Shown: piece after piece, positions 24,997 to 35,347 of the stretch | How the letters are laid out: every line of letters begins with the position of its first letter | Position numbering within the stretch: position 1 is the first letter of the stretch | Made by a program: the position numbers and the translations under genes | Notes under the pieces: generated by a model | Databases searched by the model: none | Told to the model about the DNA's origin: nothing | What the model saw: the letters and a program-made list of their open reading frames with translations, nothing else | Origin: Ectopseudomonas composti | Lineage (GTDB): Bacteria; Pseudomonadota; Gammaproteobacteria; Pseudomonadales; Pseudomonadaceae | Direction of reading: 5' to 3' | Assembly: GCF_001567565.1 (NCBI RefSeq) | Contig: NZ_LSSW01000029.1 | Coordinates: 496,001-560,000 of the forward strand | Length of the DNA stretch: 64,000 bases

Positions 24997-25839
24997 TCAG
25001 GGCTTGAACGCGCCGATGAAGATGGCCGGGTCGACGCGGGCGTCGTTGAGGCTGACGTTCCAGTGCAGGTGCGGGCCGGTGGCGCGCCCGGTAGCACCGA
25101 CCTTGCCGACATGGCCGCCGCGCGGGATCTCGTCACCCAGCTTCACGTCGATGGCCGAGAGGTGGCAGAACATGCTGATCAGCCCCTGGCCATGGTCGAG
25201 GAACACCGTCTTGCCGTTGAAGAAGTAGTCGCCGATGAGGATGACCTTGCCGGCTGCCGGAGCCTTGATCGAAGTGCCACGGTTGGCCGCGAAGTCCAGG
25301 CCCGAGTGTGGGTTGCGCTCCTCACCATTGAAGAATCGGCGCAGGCCGAAGGGGCTCGACAGCGGGCCATTGACCGGTTTGTCGAACAACAGGTTGCTCG
25401 GCTGGCGCGCGCTCAACTGCCGGTAGGCGCGGGTCTGCTCGGCCAGTTCGCGCTCGATGCGTGCGAGATTCTTGGCGTTGGGGGTGACCTGCTGCTGGTT
25501 CTTGATGGTGATGCGCTGCTCGGCGTAGTGCTTGGCGCCGACCTGGAAGCTCAGCTTCTGGCCGCCTTCGACCTCGACCTGCTGGCTGCCTGGCTTGGTG
25601 CTGAGCGGGACGCCGACTATGGCGATCCAGCGCTGGCCGTCCTCGTGCACGGTCAGCACCGGTTTGCCCTGATAACGCACCTTCGGCGCCTGCGCCGGAT
25701 TGCCCAGGTCGATCACCGCTACACCGCCGGGCACCGGCTTGTTCAGCAGGCGGGTGATGAAACCTTCGGCATGGGTAGGCAGAGCGAGCAACAGGGCCAG
25801 CAGGCCGGCGAACATTTGTGTGTGGGTTGCGCTGTACAT
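24997..25839 (-). CDS. Periplasmic M23-family metallopeptidase
   Basis: A 280-residue secreted peptidase expected to cut peptidoglycan peptide cross-links. The signal peptide ends at about residue 24 (PTHA/EG). The LytM/M23 domain (about 155-275) keeps the zinc ligands H178 and D182 (HSGLDFA) and H259, with catalytic H226 and H257 (GPHLHW), so it should be an active enzyme. The N-terminal half is the beta-rich domain typical of this Pseudomonas family. The start lies six bases after xseA, so they form an operon. Confidence 0.9.
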   Translation of the reverse strand: MYSATHTQMFAGLLALLLALPTHAEGFITRLLNKPVPGGVAVIDLGNPAQAPKVRYQGKPVLTVHEDGQRWIAIVGVPLSTKPGSQQVEVEGGQKLSFQVGAKHYAEQRITIKNQQQVTPNAKNLARIERELAEQTRAYRQLSARQPSNLLFDKPVNGPLSSPFGLRRFFNGEERNPHSGLDFAANRGTSIKAPAAGKVILIGDYFFNGKTVFLDHGQGLISMFCHLSAIDVKLGDEIPRGGHVGKVGATGRATGPHLHWNVSLNDARVDPAIFIGAFKP

Positions 25840-25845
25840 CGGCTT

Positions 25846-27225
25846 TCAATCCAGTAGCGACAGGGTCGCCGGTTGTATGTGGTTGTCTTCGACGCGCACG
25901 TCCAGCTCGCCTTCGCTCAGGCGCGCCTTGAGGCGTTGCCCTGGCCGGGTCTGCGCGGCACTGCGCACGGCCTGGCCGCGCTCATCGAGGAGGATGCTGT
26001 AGCCGCGGCCAAGGGTGGCTAGTGGGCTGACGATCTGCAGTTGCGCGGCCAGTGCGCCCAGTTGCTGGCGCTGGCTGCGTAGCTGAGCTTGCATCGCGCG
26101 TGGCAGGCGCGTGGCCAAACCATCCAGGCGCTGGCGCAGCAGGGCCAGGTTGCGCCCCGGATGCTGCGCAGCCAGGCGAGCATCAAGGCGCGCCAGGCGT
26201 TCGCGCTGGTTGCCGAGCTGCTGGTTGAAGGCGCGGCGCAGACGCATGTCCAGGTCGTCCAGGCGCTGGGCCTGCTGGCGCAAACGCTCACCAGGGTGAC
26301 GCAGGCGTTTGCTGACACCCTCGAGGCGCAGGCGCTCGCGGGCCAAGCGACCCTGCATCTGCAGCCGCAGGCGACGTTGCAGGTTGTTGAGGCGCTGCAC
26401 CAGTTCGCTGCTGTCGGGGGCCAGCAGTTCGGCGGCGGCCGATGGCGTCGGGGCGCGCACGTCGGCGACGAAGTCGGCGATGGATACGTCCGTCTCATGA
26501 CCCACGGCGCTGACGATGGGGGTCACGCAGGCCGCCACGGCGCGGGCCACGGCCTCCTCGTTGAAGCACCACAGGTCTTCCAGCGAGCCTCCGCCACGGG
26601 CCAGGATCAACGCATCGAAACCCTGCGTGTCGGCGCGTTGCAGGGCGCGCACGATCTGCGCGGTGGCTTCACGGCCCTGCACGGCAGTGGGGATCAGGTT
26701 CAGCTCCACCTGCGGCGCACGGCGGCGGAACACGCTGATGATGTCGCGGATCACTGCGCCGGTCGGTGAGCTGACGATGCCGATGCGCTTGGGATGAACG
26801 GGCAGGGCGATCTTGCGCTCGGTCGAGAACAGGCCCTCGGCGCCGAGCTTTTCCTTGAGCGCCTCGAAAGCCAGGCGCAGGGCGCCGTCACCGGCCGGCT
26901 CGACCGCGTCGAGGATCAACTGGTAGTCGCCACGGCCCTCGAACAACGAGACCTTGCCGCGCACCTTGACCGCCAGGCCATCGCGCAACGCCTGGCGCAC
27001 GCGCGCGGCGTTCTGCCGAAACAGTGCACAGCGCACCTGGGCCTGGCTGTCCTTGAGGGTGAAATAGATGTGGCCGGAGGCGGGACGGGCGAGGTTGGAG
27101 ATTTCCCCCTCGACCCAGATGCCGGAGAACACGTCCTCCAGCAGCAGGCGAGCGCGGTTGTTGAGCTGGCTGACGCTGAGCACCTCGCGGTCGAGGTTCA
27201 GGCGGGCAAAGGGATCATTGATCAT
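25846..27225 (-). CDS. xseA: Exodeoxyribonuclease VII large subunit
   Basis: A 459-residue large subunit of exonuclease VII, which degrades single-stranded DNA from both ends together with XseB. An N-terminal OB-fold (about 14-110, LSVSQLNNRARLLLEDVF and WVEGEISN) binds DNA. The catalytic region includes GIVSSPTGAVIRDI, ARGGGSLEDLWCFNEE and GHETDVSIADFVAD. A long arginine- and glutamine-rich coiled coil (about 270-400) follows. Confidence 0.96.
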   Translation of the reverse strand: MINDPFARLNLDREVLSVSQLNNRARLLLEDVFSGIWVEGEISNLARPASGHIYFTLKDSQAQVRCALFRQNAARVRQALRDGLAVKVRGKVSLFEGRGDYQLILDAVEPAGDGALRLAFEALKEKLGAEGLFSTERKIALPVHPKRIGIVSSPTGAVIRDIISVFRRRAPQVELNLIPTAVQGREATAQIVRALQRADTQGFDALILARGGGSLEDLWCFNEEAVARAVAACVTPIVSAVGHETDVSIADFVADVRAPTPSAAAELLAPDSSELVQRLNNLQRRLRLQMQGRLARERLRLEGVSKRLRHPGERLRQQAQRLDDLDMRLRRAFNQQLGNQRERLARLDARLAAQHPGRNLALLRQRLDGLATRLPRAMQAQLRSQRQQLGALAAQLQIVSPLATLGRGYSILLDERGQAVRSAAQTRPGQRLKARLSEGELDVRVEDNHIQPATLSLLD

Positions 27226-27252
27226 GGGGCGGCATGATAAGCGCAGAGGCGC

Positions 27253-28131
27253 TCAACTGTCTTCGAGCAGACGGTCGAGCAACCAGGCTGCCACCGGCCC
27301 GAGTTCACGCTGGCGCGACCAGATGGCGTCCACCGTGACCCGGCGCGGCCAGCCGTTGCAGGGCAGTTCATGCAGGCCGCCAAAACCGTAGGCATCGACC
27401 AGTTGCCGGGGCAGTTCGGCCCAGCCGAAGCCCAGGCGCGCCATTTCCAGCAGCATCAGGTAGTCCGGCGCAGCCCAGCAGCGTCCGCCGCTGCCGGGCA
27501 GGTCGTCGCTGTTCGCATCGTCATGGGCGACGCTGCTCAGGCGCAGCAGGCGCCAGCGCGACAGGTCGTCATGACGCACCTGTGGCAGTTTGCTCAGCGG
27601 ATGGTCCTTGGCCACGAACAGGCCGAACTCGCTGCTCATTTCCAGGCGGGTGTGGGCAATATGTGGTGGGTAGGCCGGCAGTGCCGCGATCAGGCCCAGC
27701 TGTGCGCGGCCCTGAGTGACCAGGTCGAGCACGTCGGCCTGTTCGGCGATCAGGCTCTCGAACTGCAGGTCGGGAAAGCGTTGGTCCAGCTCCTGCAGGC
27801 GCATCTCGTATTGTTTGGGCTGGTAGGCATCGGACAGCGCCAGGGTCAGACGTGCCTCCTGACCCTTGGCCAACCCTGCGGCGTGTCGCGCCAGGCGATC
27901 GCTGGCACAGAGCACTTCCTCGGCATGGGCCAGCAAGCTGGCGCCGGCTTCAGTCAACTGCAGCTGACGCGGGCCGCGTTCGAACAGCATCACGCCCAGG
28001 TCGATTTCCAGGCGGGCGACCGCTTCGCTGATGGTCGACTGACTCTTGCCCATACGCCTGGCCGCTGCGCTGAACGAGCCACTGTTGGCGGCATGGGAGA
28101 ACGCCTGGAGGGATTCGGGAGATATGTTCAT
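27253..28131 (-). CDS. LysR-family transcriptional regulator
   Basis: A 292-residue regulator with an N-terminal winged helix-turn-helix (about 3-62, ESLQAFSHAANSGSFSAAARR). A periplasmic-binding-protein-like effector domain spans about 90-290. It is divergent from the PACE efflux gene, the standard arrangement for a LysR regulator and its target. ATG 28131 gives the normal family N-terminus but has no clear ribosome binding site and directly abuts the operator-like palindrome. An extended start up to 28200 cannot be excluded. The effector is unknown. Confidence 0.88.
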   Translation of the reverse strand: MNISPESLQAFSHAANSGSFSAAARRMGKSQSTISEAVARLEIDLGVMLFERGPRQLQLTEAGASLLAHAEEVLCASDRLARHAAGLAKGQEARLTLALSDAYQPKQYEMRLQELDQRFPDLQFESLIAEQADVLDLVTQGRAQLGLIAALPAYPPHIAHTRLEMSSEFGLFVAKDHPLSKLPQVRHDDLSRWRLLRLSSVAHDDANSDDLPGSGGRCWAAPDYLMLLEMARLGFGWAELPRQLVDAYGFGGLHELPCNGWPRRVTVDAIWSRQRELGPVAAWLLDRLLEDS

Positions 28132-28146
28132 ATCGGTTAAGCCGAT
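28132..28146. promoter_or_regulatory. LysR-type operator (T-N11-A) between the regulator and PACE genes
   Basis: ATCGGTTAAGCCGAT is a perfect five-base inverted repeat with a five-base centre and matches the LysR T-N11-A rule. It touches the regulator start codon and lies 74 bases before the efflux gene, as expected for a site that both autoregulates the regulator and controls the divergent target. The remaining bases to 28219 show no gene. Confidence 0.6.
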
Positions 28147-28219
28147 GGTTGCTGCCTTTGAGTTGGCTGGTATGCCGATGATCATAGCGCTCATCGCCAA
28201 TCATCACGAGGTTCGCTTC

Positions 28220-28687
28220 ATGACTCAGCCCCTGCCGCGCTCCCTGCGTGAGCGCATCGGTCACGCCCTGGCCTTCGAGGGAATCGCCGTGCTCATTTGT
28301 GCGCCGGCCATGGCCTGGTTCATGGATAAGCCGCTGCTGCACCTGGGGCTGCTGACCCTGATGTTTTCTACCGTCGCGATGCTGTGGAACATGCTGTTCA
28401 ACTACCTGTTCGACCGCGCACAGGGGCGCCTGGGCTTCGAGCGCGGCCTGTGGGTGCGAGTCAGCCATGCACTTCTGTTCGAGGGCGGTCTGGTCGTCAC
28501 CCTGGTGCCGCTGGCGGCCTGGTGGTTGTCGATTGGTCTGCTCGAGGCGTTGCTGCTGGATATCGTGCTGATCCTGTTTTTCCTGCCTTACACTCTGGTG
28601 TTCAACTGGAGCTATGACGTGTTGCGCGCTCGCTGGCTGGCGCGCCGTGAGGTGCAGGCGGCCGCTTCGATCTGTCGCGGGGCTTGA
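28220..28687 (+). CDS. PACE-family proton-coupled biocide/polyamine efflux transporter
   Basis: A 155-residue four-helix membrane protein of the proteobacterial antimicrobial compound efflux family (AceI type), made of two tandem bacterial transmembrane pair domains. Conserved features are present in both halves: FEG in helix 1 (LAFEGIAV) and helix 3 (LFEGGLV), WNMLFNYLFDR after helix 2, and FNWSYDVLR after helix 4. Members export chlorhexidine-like biocides and short diamines. Start ATG 28220 with ACGAGG upstream was chosen over an in-frame upstream extension that would cross the operator region. Confidence 0.88.
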   Translation: MTQPLPRSLRERIGHALAFEGIAVLICAPAMAWFMDKPLLHLGLLTLMFSTVAMLWNMLFNYLFDRAQGRLGFERGLWVRVSHALLFEGGLVVTLVPLAAWWLSIGLLEALLLDIVLILFFLPYTLVFNWSYDVLRARWLARREVQAAASICRGA

Positions 28688-28742
28688 TTTGCTGGCGGTA
28701 GCGCCTAAGCTGCCGGCTTTTCTTGCCAGCCGCCCGAACACC

Positions 28743-29297
28743 ATGACCGCGCAACTGATCCTCGTCCCACAGATATCCACGCTTCCCGCTCATGAGCACA
28801 AGGCCCAGGCCATGCTGCGCTGGCTGGTCAAGCGGGAGATCGTCGAGGCGCTGCCGACCACCTGCGGCCAGGGCGGCAACGGTATGGCCTACGCCATCGG
28901 GGCGGGCGCTCGGCGCATCGCCCAGCATTCCGAGTTGCTGCCTTACGGGCAGCCGCACAATGGTCTGGAGATCATCGCCAAGCGCTGCATCTACGTGCCG
29001 ACGCGCGGCTTTCTCGAAGAGGCGGGCTGCGCCGAATGTCGCCGCGAAGTGGGCGTGCCGCTGTTCGACAGCCTGGAAGTGTGGTGGCCGGGGGAGACCG
29101 ACAACTTCACCTGCCCGGAGTGCGGGCATGAAGACGACATCAACGGCTTCCTGTTCCTGCAACCCTGCGGCTTTTCCAACCTGGGTTTCATCTTCAACGG
29201 CTGGGCCGATGCCGGACTGCGCCCGGCGTTCCTCGAGGAATTCGGCGAACGCCTGGGTTTTGCGGTGCGTCAGGTGCGGGTCGAAGATCCGGTTTGA
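28743..29297 (+). CDS. Conserved zinc-ribbon-like protein of unknown function
   Basis: A 184-residue soluble protein that I recognise only as a Pseudomonas conserved hypothetical. Two CxxC pairs, C96/C99 (GCAECRREVG) and C124/C127 (CPECGHEDD), would form one zinc ribbon. The rest is mixed alpha/beta, with no signal peptide and no membrane helix. ATG 28743 was taken as the start; the frame is open further upstream into the PACE gene. It may be co-transcribed with the PACE gene, 55 bases away. Confidence 0.75.
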   Translation: MTAQLILVPQISTLPAHEHKAQAMLRWLVKREIVEALPTTCGQGGNGMAYAIGAGARRIAQHSELLPYGQPHNGLEIIAKRCIYVPTRGFLEEAGCAECRREVGVPLFDSLEVWWPGETDNFTCPECGHEDDINGFLFLQPCGFSNLGFIFNGWADAGLRPAFLEEFGERLGFAVRQVRVEDPV

Positions 29298-29387
29298 GCG
29301 GCTTTTCAGTCGCTTGTGGGAGGTTTAGCGGCGACTTTTGCTGCCTTCGGTCGCCGCTGAAGCGCCTTCCACAGGCGCTCAGTAGGC

Positions 29388-31505
29388 TCAGAACTCGACG
29401 CTGGCCGACAGGCGTAGCGAGCGCGGCTGACCGACATTGACCTGCAGCGGGCTGCCGGTACTCGACGGGTAGTAGTGCTTGTCGAACAGGTTGTCGACGT
29501 TGAGCTGCAGGCGTGTCCCATAGTCGCGAGTCGGCAGATCCCAGCGCAGGAACGCGTCGCTCACCGTGTAGCTGCTCATGTAGTAGCTGTTTTCGTTGTC
29601 GCCGGCGCGCTCGCCGACGTAACGGGTGCCGGCGCCCAGGTGCCACTGGCCGAAGCTCTCGGGTGTACGCAGGTGGTGAGTGAGGTAGAGGCTGGCGCTC
29701 TGGCGCGGCGCCTGGGTCAGTCGGTTGCCCTCGTTTTTCGGGTCGTCGAGGATTTCCGTGTGGGTGTAGGCGTACGTGGCGATCATCTGCCAGCGCTCGG
29801 CCAGGCGCCCGGTCAGATCCACTTCCACGCCGCGTGAACCGACCTTGCCGGCGGCCTCGCTGATACTCAGGCCGCCGACGTTGGTGTTGGTGACCACGTT
29901 TTTCTTGACGATATCGAACAGCGCCAGGTTCAGGCTCAGGTTCGGATTGAGGTCGTACTTGGCGCCCACTTCATAGCTGCGACCTTCCTCCGGGTCGAAC
30001 ACCTTGTTCTGGTCGTCGACGGTGGTGTTCGGCACGAAGGAGCGGCTGTAGTTGCCGTACAGCGATAGCGCGTCGTCGAGCTTGTAGACCAGCCCGGCGA
30101 AGGGGATGAAGGTCTGGTCGTTGCTGTCCAGGCTCGGTTCGCGGTCGGCGGCGAGGCCCTGCACGCTGTACTGGTCGTAGTGCTGGTAACGGCCACCGAG
30201 CACCAGGATCCATTGCTGGTTCAGGTGCCAGTTGTCCTTGAAGTACAGCGAGGTGGAGGTCAGCTCGTTACGCGTGTTGCTGCGGTTGGCGTCGACCACG
30301 CTGGGCTCGCCCAGGTCGCCGTAGTGGGGGTTGTGAATGTCGATGTTGCGCCGGGTGCCGTTGGGGTTGCGGTAGGTGGTGCCGCGAAAGTTGTCGTTGA
30401 CCTCATTGTCGATGCCCAGCAGCAGTTCGTGGGTCTGGCCGAACAGGCGCTGCTGGCCGATGAAATCGAGGCTGGCGTAACGCGTTTCGTAGTCGTACCG
30501 GCCGCCGTTGGCGGTGCGCAGCAGCTGGTTGCCGCTCAGCGAGACCGGCTGGGCGATGGCCAGATCATAGCGATCGTTGTTCCAGGCGTAGGTCAGGCGG
30601 GTCTTCCAGGCGTCGCTGAGCTCGTACTCGAAACGCGCACTGGCGCTTTCGCCAATGCCTTCATTGCCTTCCCATTTCTCGCCCAGGCGCTTGTCGTAGT
30701 CGATATCGGCCGGGTGGCCGTCGACGAACACCGTGCCGCGGTCGAACGGGGTGCTGTAGTCGTTGTATTCGTAAGCCAGGGTCAGGCTGGCGCGCTCGCC
30801 GACCCAACTCAGCGAGGGAGCGACCAGGGTGTGCTGGTCGACGCCATAGTTGCGCCAGTAGTCGCGGCTCTGCCGTTCGGCGACCAGGCGATAGGCCAGG
30901 CCGCTGTCGCCCAGTGGCCCGGTGGTGTCCAGGCTCAGGCTGCCGCCGCCTTCGCCGAAGGCCGTGCCACCGATCTTGGTGCGTTGCACGTACTGCGGCT
31001 GCTTGCTGATCACATTGATCAGGCCGCCGGGCTCCAGTGCGCCATACAGTAGTGAAGCCGGGCCCTTGAGCACCTCCACGCGCTCGGTGGTGGCGCCGAA
31101 ACTGCGCGACAGGTTGGAGCGCACGCCATCGCGCAGCACCGAACCGTCGGAGTTGTTGCCGAAGCCGCGCTTGATCAGGGCGTCACGGGTGTTGCCCAGG
31201 GTATTGCCCTGACTGATGCCGCTGACGAACTTCAGCGCATCATCCAGCGTGTTGGGCTGAAAGTCCTCGATGGTCTGCGGGGTCACCACCTGTACCGACT
31301 GAGCCTCATCCTTGAGTGCGACTGAGGATTTGCTTGCCGTGCTGGCGCGCTTGGCCTGGTAGCCGTCTACATCGGCGATGGGGGAGGCGACGATGTCCTG
31401 GCTGGGCAGCTCCAGCTCCTGGGCCAGCAGGTTGCCGGCTGGAAGCAGGCAAAGGGTGAGCAGAGCAGCGCCGTGGCCACTCAAGGAACAGCGGTTGAAT
31501 TTCAT
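29388..31505 (-). CDS. TonB-dependent siderophore receptor
   Basis: A 705-residue outer-membrane receptor of the ferrichrome/hydroxamate class. The signal peptide ends at about residue 29 (LLAQ/E). A plug domain follows directly (SVQVVTPQTIEDFQPNTLDDALKFVSGI, FGNNSDGSVLRDGVR, LKGPASLLYGALEPGGLINVISK). A 22-strand barrel ends with the expected terminal phenylalanine (SLRLSASVEF). There is no N-terminal signalling (STN) domain, so it is not a sigma/anti-sigma transducer. A Fur-like box lies just upstream. The ligand cannot be told from sequence alone. Confidence 0.9.
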   Translation of the reverse strand: MKFNRCSLSGHGAALLTLCLLPAGNLLAQELELPSQDIVASPIADVDGYQAKRASTASKSSVALKDEAQSVQVVTPQTIEDFQPNTLDDALKFVSGISQGNTLGNTRDALIKRGFGNNSDGSVLRDGVRSNLSRSFGATTERVEVLKGPASLLYGALEPGGLINVISKQPQYVQRTKIGGTAFGEGGGSLSLDTTGPLGDSGLAYRLVAERQSRDYWRNYGVDQHTLVAPSLSWVGERASLTLAYEYNDYSTPFDRGTVFVDGHPADIDYDKRLGEKWEGNEGIGESASARFEYELSDAWKTRLTYAWNNDRYDLAIAQPVSLSGNQLLRTANGGRYDYETRYASLDFIGQQRLFGQTHELLLGIDNEVNDNFRGTTYRNPNGTRRNIDIHNPHYGDLGEPSVVDANRSNTRNELTSTSLYFKDNWHLNQQWILVLGGRYQHYDQYSVQGLAADREPSLDSNDQTFIPFAGLVYKLDDALSLYGNYSRSFVPNTTVDDQNKVFDPEEGRSYEVGAKYDLNPNLSLNLALFDIVKKNVVTNTNVGGLSISEAAGKVGSRGVEVDLTGRLAERWQMIATYAYTHTEILDDPKNEGNRLTQAPRQSASLYLTHHLRTPESFGQWHLGAGTRYVGERAGDNENSYYMSSYTVSDAFLRWDLPTRDYGTRLQLNVDNLFDKHYYPSSTGSPLQVNVGQPRSLRLSASVEF

Positions 31506-31524
31506 TTGGCACTCAGGTGCAGGG

Positions 31525-31543
31525 GTTTTTGAGAATCATTATG
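31525..31543 (-). promoter_or_regulatory. Fur-box-like site upstream of the TonB receptor
   Basis: TGAGAATCATTATG matches 12 of 14 positions of the corresponding half and centre of the Fur consensus GATAATGATAATCATTATC. It lies 20 bases upstream of the receptor start codon, where Fur would block transcription under iron-replete conditions. Confidence 0.55.
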
Positions 31544-31585
31544 TTATGCGTTTCTAGGTATGACTGCCTAGACACACACTTTGCA

Positions 31586-31614
31586 TTGAGTGAAATGAGG
31601 TGGCTGGGTATAAT
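31586..31614 (+). promoter_or_regulatory. guaB promoter
   Basis: TTGAGT (31586-31591), 17-base spacer, TATAAT (31609-31614). The predicted start about 7 bases on leaves a leader of about 30 bases before the guaB ATG. Confidence 0.8.
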
Positions 31615-31649
31615 GCCGCGCTTCTTATTTTCCCGCTCGGGAGCCCTCC

Positions 31650-33119
31650 ATGCTGCGCATCAGCCAAGAAGCACTCACTTTCGACGACGTCCTGCTTATC
31701 CCGGGTTACTCCGAGGTTCTGCCCAAGGACGTCAGCCTGAAGACCCGCCTGACCCGCGGCATCGAACTGAACATCCCCCTGCTGTCCGCTGCCATGGACA
31801 CCGTCACCGAAGCACGTCTGGCCATCGCCATGGCCCAGGAAGGCGGCATCGGCATCATCCACAAGAACATGACCGTCGAGCAGCAGGCTGCCGAAGTGCG
31901 CAAGGTCAAGAAGTTCGAAGCCGGCGTGGTCAAGGACCCGATCACCATCGAAGCCGACGCCACCGTGCGTGACCTGTTCGAGCTGACCCGTCAGAACAAC
32001 ATTTCCGGCGTACCGGTGCTTTCCAATGGTGATCTGGTCGGTATCGTCACCTCCCGCGACGTACGCTTCGAGAATCGCCTGGACGCTCTGGTGCGTGACG
32101 TGATGACCCCGAAAGAACGCCTGGTCACCGTCAAGGAAGGCGCTTCCAAGGAAGTCGTACGCGAGCTGCTGCACAAGCACCGCATCGAGAAAGTGCTGAT
32201 CGTCGATGACGCTTTCGCCCTCAAGGGCATGATGACCGTCAAGGACATCGAGAAAGCCAAGGCCTATCCGCTGGCGAGCAAGGACGACCAGGGTCGCCTG
32301 CGCGTTGGTGCTGCCGTTGGTACCGGTGCCGACACCGCTGACCGCGTCGCTGCTCTGGTCAATGCCGGCGTCGACGTGATCATCGTCGACACCGCTCACG
32401 GCCACTCCAAGGGCGTGATCGACCGCGTGCGCTGGGTCAAGGAGACCTTCCCGGAGGTCCAGGTGATCGGTGGCAACATCGCCACTGGCGCAGCGGCCAA
32501 GGCACTGGTCGAAGCCGGCGCCGATGGCGTCAAGGTTGGCATCGGCCCAGGTTCGATCTGCACCACCCGTATCGTCGCCGGTGTTGGCGTACCGCAGATC
32601 AGCGCAGTGGCCAATGTTGCCGCCGCCCTGGCCGGCACTGGTGTACCGCTGATCGCCGACGGTGGCATCCGCTTCTCCGGTGACCTGTCCAAGGCCATCG
32701 TTGCCGGTGCTTCCGCGGTGATGATCGGTTCCATGCTGGCCGGTACCGAAGAGGCTCCGGGCGAAGTCGAGCTGTTCCAGGGCCGTTCCTACAAGGCATA
32801 CCGTGGCATGGGTTCGCTGGGTGCCATGGCCCAGGCGCAAGGCTCGAGCGACCGTTACTTCCAGGACTCCTCTGCCGGTGCCGAGAAGCTGGTACCGGAA
32901 GGCATCGAAGGCCGCGTACCTTACAAGGGCGCCATGGCTGCCATCGTCCACCAGCTGATGGGTGGCCTGCGCGCTTCCATGGGCTACACCGGCTGCGCCA
33001 CCGTCGAGGAAATGCGCACCAAGCCAGAGTTCGTGCGCATCACCGGTGCCGGCATGGCCGAATCGCACGTCCATGATGTGCAGATCACTAAAGAGGCACC
33101 CAACTACAGAGTTGGTTGA
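31650..33119 (+). CDS. guaB: Inosine-5'-monophosphate dehydrogenase
   Basis: A 489-residue enzyme oxidising IMP to XMP with NAD, the rate-limiting step of guanine nucleotide synthesis. A TIM barrel is interrupted by two CBS domains (about 95-205). The catalytic cysteine is C304 in GPGSICTTR, and the flap includes YRGMGSLGAM. The gene lies under a near-consensus promoter and is followed by guaA 74 bases later. Confidence 0.97.
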   Translation: MLRISQEALTFDDVLLIPGYSEVLPKDVSLKTRLTRGIELNIPLLSAAMDTVTEARLAIAMAQEGGIGIIHKNMTVEQQAAEVRKVKKFEAGVVKDPITIEADATVRDLFELTRQNNISGVPVLSNGDLVGIVTSRDVRFENRLDALVRDVMTPKERLVTVKEGASKEVVRELLHKHRIEKVLIVDDAFALKGMMTVKDIEKAKAYPLASKDDQGRLRVGAAVGTGADTADRVAALVNAGVDVIIVDTAHGHSKGVIDRVRWVKETFPEVQVIGGNIATGAAAKALVEAGADGVKVGIGPGSICTTRIVAGVGVPQISAVANVAAALAGTGVPLIADGGIRFSGDLSKAIVAGASAVMIGSMLAGTEEAPGEVELFQGRSYKAYRGMGSLGAMAQAQGSSDRYFQDSSAGAEKLVPEGIEGRVPYKGAMAAIVHQLMGGLRASMGYTGCATVEEMRTKPEFVRITGAGMAESHVHDVQITKEAPNYRVG

Positions 33120-33139
33120 TTCGCCGCAATGTATGAATA

Positions 33140-33163
33140 ACGGGGCTGTTCGATCAGCCCCGT
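33140..33163 (+). other. Stem-loop between guaB and guaA
   Basis: ACGGGGCTG, loop TTCGAT, CAGCCCCGT is a perfect nine-base stem followed by GTCATTT. Without a T-run it is more likely an mRNA-processing or stability element, setting relative guaB and guaA levels, than a full terminator. Confidence 0.5.
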
Positions 33164-33193
33164 GTCATTTGTGAATACCTACGAGAGACGGCC

Positions 33194-34771
<1,578 letters not shown>

Positions 34772-34783
34772 TCCCTCAGTGCT

Positions 34784-34820
34784 GCATGAAGAAACCGGCT
34801 TAGGCCGGTTTTTTCATGCC
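34784..34820. terminator. Bidirectional terminator between guaA and a convergent membrane gene
   Basis: GCATGAAGAAACCGGC, loop TTAG, GCCGGTTTTTTCATGC is an almost perfect 16-base inverted repeat with A- and T-rich flanks. It serves both guaA and the convergent gene ending at 34830. Confidence 0.9.
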
Positions 34821-34829
34821 TGCATGCTT

Positions 34830-35345
34830 TCAGCGTTGCAGCAGGGACAGCGTGACGGTGAGTACGAACAGGCTCAGGCTTAGCGCGCTGATCAGCAGCA
34901 TGCGCCTGTCCTGACGAATCTGGCTGGTGAGTATCGCTTTGCGCTGGCGCCAGTCGCAGGCGATGGTGATCCATCGTTTCTCCAGCAGTTGGCGCCAATC
35001 GTCCTCGCTCAGCCAGCAGGCAACATGGTGTGCCGGCAGATCCAGCGCGGGGAACAGCTCTTCGCAGGTCAACGGGCCCAGGGATATCTCGAAGCGCTGT
35101 CCATGGCGCTCGCAATCCAGCGCGAGGCGTATTTGCGGGCGGGTATCCTGGACGTGGATGTCCTCGGGATCGGGTGTGAGGACTTCATAGGCCGTGATTT
35201 GCGCCGTACCTGGGCGCAGCAAAGCTAGGTGGATTTTTTCCCAGAGCAGTCGCGCGAGTTTGTAGAAGCCCCAGGCAGAAAAGGCTAAAAGCAGCAGGCT
35301 GATCAGCCACAGCAGGCCGCCGAGCAGAATGAAGACCACGATCAT
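34830..35345 (-). CDS. Hypothetical membrane protein, downstream member of a two-gene pair
   Basis: A 171-residue protein that I do not recognise. It has an N-terminal hydrophobic helix (about 2-28) and a roughly 110-residue soluble middle part rich in Trp, Leu and His. A second hydrophobic segment at the C-terminus (about 149-168) leaves both ends near the membrane. Start ATG 35345 is two bases after the stop of the upstream gene, indicating translational coupling. A longer in-frame extension overlaps that gene and was rejected. Confidence 0.72.
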   Translation of the reverse strand: MIVVFILLGGLLWLISLLLLAFSAWGFYKLARLLWEKIHLALLRPGTAQITAYEVLTPDPEDIHVQDTRPQIRLALDCERHGQRFEISLGPLTCEELFPALDLPAHHVACWLSEDDWRQLLEKRWITIACDWRQRKAILTSQIRQDRRMLLISALSLSLFVLTVTLSLLQR

Positions 35346-35347
35346 GC

